The notes beneath the pieces were generated by a model. The model made no database searches. It saw nothing but the letters and a program-made list of their open reading frames with translations, and was not told where the DNA came from. Below, piece after piece: positions 24,707 through 25,583 of a DNA stretch of 25,583 nucleotides (positions are counted from its first letter, which is position 1; every line of letters begins with the position of its first letter). Origin of the DNA: a virus; IMG/VR virus record IMGVR_UViG_3300046466_000069, positions 1 through 25,583 of that record; one strand, 5' to 3'. A program made the position numbers and the translations under genes.

Positions 24707-24720
24707 ACAATTTGTACGGT

Positions 24721-24749
24721 AGATAGAAAGGGTTTACCCATAACTATCT
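24721..24749 (-). promoter_or_regulatory. Stem-loop in the capsid leader
   Basis: AGATAG (24721-24726) pairs with CTATCT (24744-24749), and inside it GGG (24730-24732) pairs with CCC (24737-24739) around TTTA. The stem ends 14 bases before the capsid ATG on the transcribed strand. There is no T-tract after it, so it is more likely an RNA-stability or translation element than a terminator. Confidence 0.5.
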
Positions 24750-24758
24750 CTTCCACTT

Positions 24759-24819
24759 GGGGTATCCCTCGCAAGGGGCCGCCGCTTCTATGAGAAGTTA
24801 GGTGCTTTTATAATACCCC
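24759..24819 (-). promoter_or_regulatory. Branched structured element between scaffold and capsid genes
   Basis: A seven-base outer stem, GGGGTAT (24759-24765) with ATACCCC (24813-24819), can enclose two separate hairpins. One is CCCT (24766-24769) with AGGG (24774-24777), whose loop on the transcribed strand is UGCG, of the UNCG type. The other is CTTCT (24785-24789) with AGAAG (24793-24797) and a three-base loop. The transcribed strand begins this fold at the base right after the scaffold stop. The shape could be a processing site, a stability element or a translation regulator of the capsid gene. Confidence 0.5.
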
Positions 24820-25583
24820 TTACATTACGTTTGAGCGACTAAGTTTTTCTTGTACTTGTTTTCTGTATGCCGAGTCAGTTGCATATCGTTCATCATTCAT
24901 AGCTGCTACTACCTGTGCTGCTGACTCGTACTTAGTTGTATCTTCTCTAGCTGTTCTACCTCCTACAAGTTTAGGTTCTCTTGGTGCATTGTTCATGTAT
25001 GCAGCTTGAAGACCAGCGACAGCAATCCTTATTTGATGTGGGTTACTAGTCTTAAGCATGTCGTTGAACGCATCAATCTCACCTTGTTCTAAGTTTCCAG
25101 CAGCCCACGTAAGCATCTCGTCATACACTTTCTCTCCACCAAACTCTTGTTTAATTGAAGTTACTTCTTTGGCTGCAAGCTCTGAGTCTTGTGCCTGTCT
25201 GTATTGCACACCATCTAGGTATGCTTCGACCATATCCTTGGTAAAGCCAGCACCTTCTAAGGATGTGTAGTCTTCGTCAGTTAACTTACCTGTCTCTTGC
25301 CACCTAGTATTCATACCTTGGTAGTCAACACCAACTTCATCAAGGCGACTACCTATGTATTCACCATAGATTTCTGTTGCATTACTAGGTTCTGATTCTT
25401 CTTTTGTTTCAGATACTTCTGGCTTGTCGCCTTCTTCTGGACTACCTAACTTCTTCTGAAGTTCTTCGTATCCTTTCTCTAAGTCTTGGACAGACTCATA
25501 CTTGCCAGCAAATTTAACTGGCCCATTTTCTTGCGACTCATTTATTAGTGCTTCGTCTTTAGCGTCAACCTCCTGTTCAGGAG
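24820..25583 (-). CDS. Scaffolding (capsid assembly) protein, T7 gp9-like (5' end outside window)
   Basis: The frame is open to the right edge, so the N-terminus is missing; 253 residues are visible. The composition is very acidic and helical, rich in Glu, Lys, Gln and Asp (PEQEVDAKDEALINES, then KYESVQDLEKGYEELQKKL, a motif common in podovirus scaffolds). The remainder (EYIGSRLDEVGVDYQGMNTR, SNPHQIRIAVAGLQAAY) fits gp9-like scaffolds, with a basic C-terminal end (YRKQVQEKLSRSNVM) of the type that contacts the capsid protein. It directly precedes the capsid gene, as in T7. The scaffold guides prohead assembly and then leaves. Confidence 0.9.
   Translation of the reverse strand, partial: PEQEVDAKDEALINESQENGPVKFAGKYESVQDLEKGYEELQKKLGSPEEGDKPEVSETKEESEPSNATEIYGEYIGSRLDEVGVDYQGMNTRWQETGKLTDEDYTSLEGAGFTKDMVEAYLDGVQYRQAQDSELAAKEVTSIKQEFGGEKVYDEMLTWAAGNLEQGEIDAFNDMLKTSNPHQIRIAVAGLQAAYMNNAPREPKLVGGRTAREDTTKYESAAQVVAAMNDERYATDSAYRKQVQEKLSRSNVM

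Noticed and set aside
24808-24832. Plus-strand TAATAC sequence resembling the start of a T7 promoter
   Set aside because: Only the first bases match, the rest departs from the consensus, and it would drive transcription antisense to the scaffold gene.

Overview
The window looks like part of the late (virion) half of a T7-type podovirus genome, most likely a marine cyanophage infecting Synechococcus or Prochlorococcus. The T7 assignment rests on direct protein resemblance and on T7 gene order. Read on the minus strand from the right edge this is: scaffold (gp9-like), major capsid (gp10), tail tubes A and B (gp11, gp12), a small gp13-like protein, internal core proteins gp14, gp15 and gp16, and a tail fibre with a gp17-type N-terminus. 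The cyanophage assignment rests on the AT-rich composition, the repeat families in the tail fibre, and a block of small membrane or secreted proteins that I recall, without a search, as recurring in marine cyanophages. No host gene, tRNA, integrase or CRISPR array is visible.

Layout. Positions 1-1143 (+) hold the C-terminal part of a T7 gp19-like large terminase. Positions about 1116-3645 form a rightward (+) cluster of small genes: one or two tiny ORFs at the terminase end, a two-helix membrane protein and three proteins with Sec-type signal peptides. A 59-codon GTG-start gene lies on the opposite strand at 1339-1518. Positions 3557-5347 (-) hold four small genes, mostly membrane-associated. 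The two clusters meet tail to tail and overlap by 89 coding bases. Positions 5382-25583 are one dense leftward run of virion genes, with junctions of TGATG, TAGATG or only a few bases.

Only two gaps in the structural run carry clear signals. Between capsid and tail tube A there is a strong intrinsic terminator, in the place of T7 Tphi, whose T-tract runs almost into the gp11 start codon. Between scaffold and capsid there is a 113-base leader able to fold into a branched structure followed by a second hairpin.

How the parts work together. Scaffold and capsid build the prohead and the terminase fills it. gp11 and gp12 form the tail nozzle and the fibre binds the host. gp14, gp15 and gp16 are ejected to carry the DNA across the envelope. 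The wall-cutting lytic transglycosylase-like domain sits at the C-terminus of the gp15-like protein instead of the N-terminus of gp16, and the 2130-residue gp16-like protein carries an HELWH zinc-metallopeptidase motif. The membrane/secreted island around the convergence point is the least explained part of the window and the best candidate for an undescribed function in lysis, envelope modification, exclusion or virion decoration.
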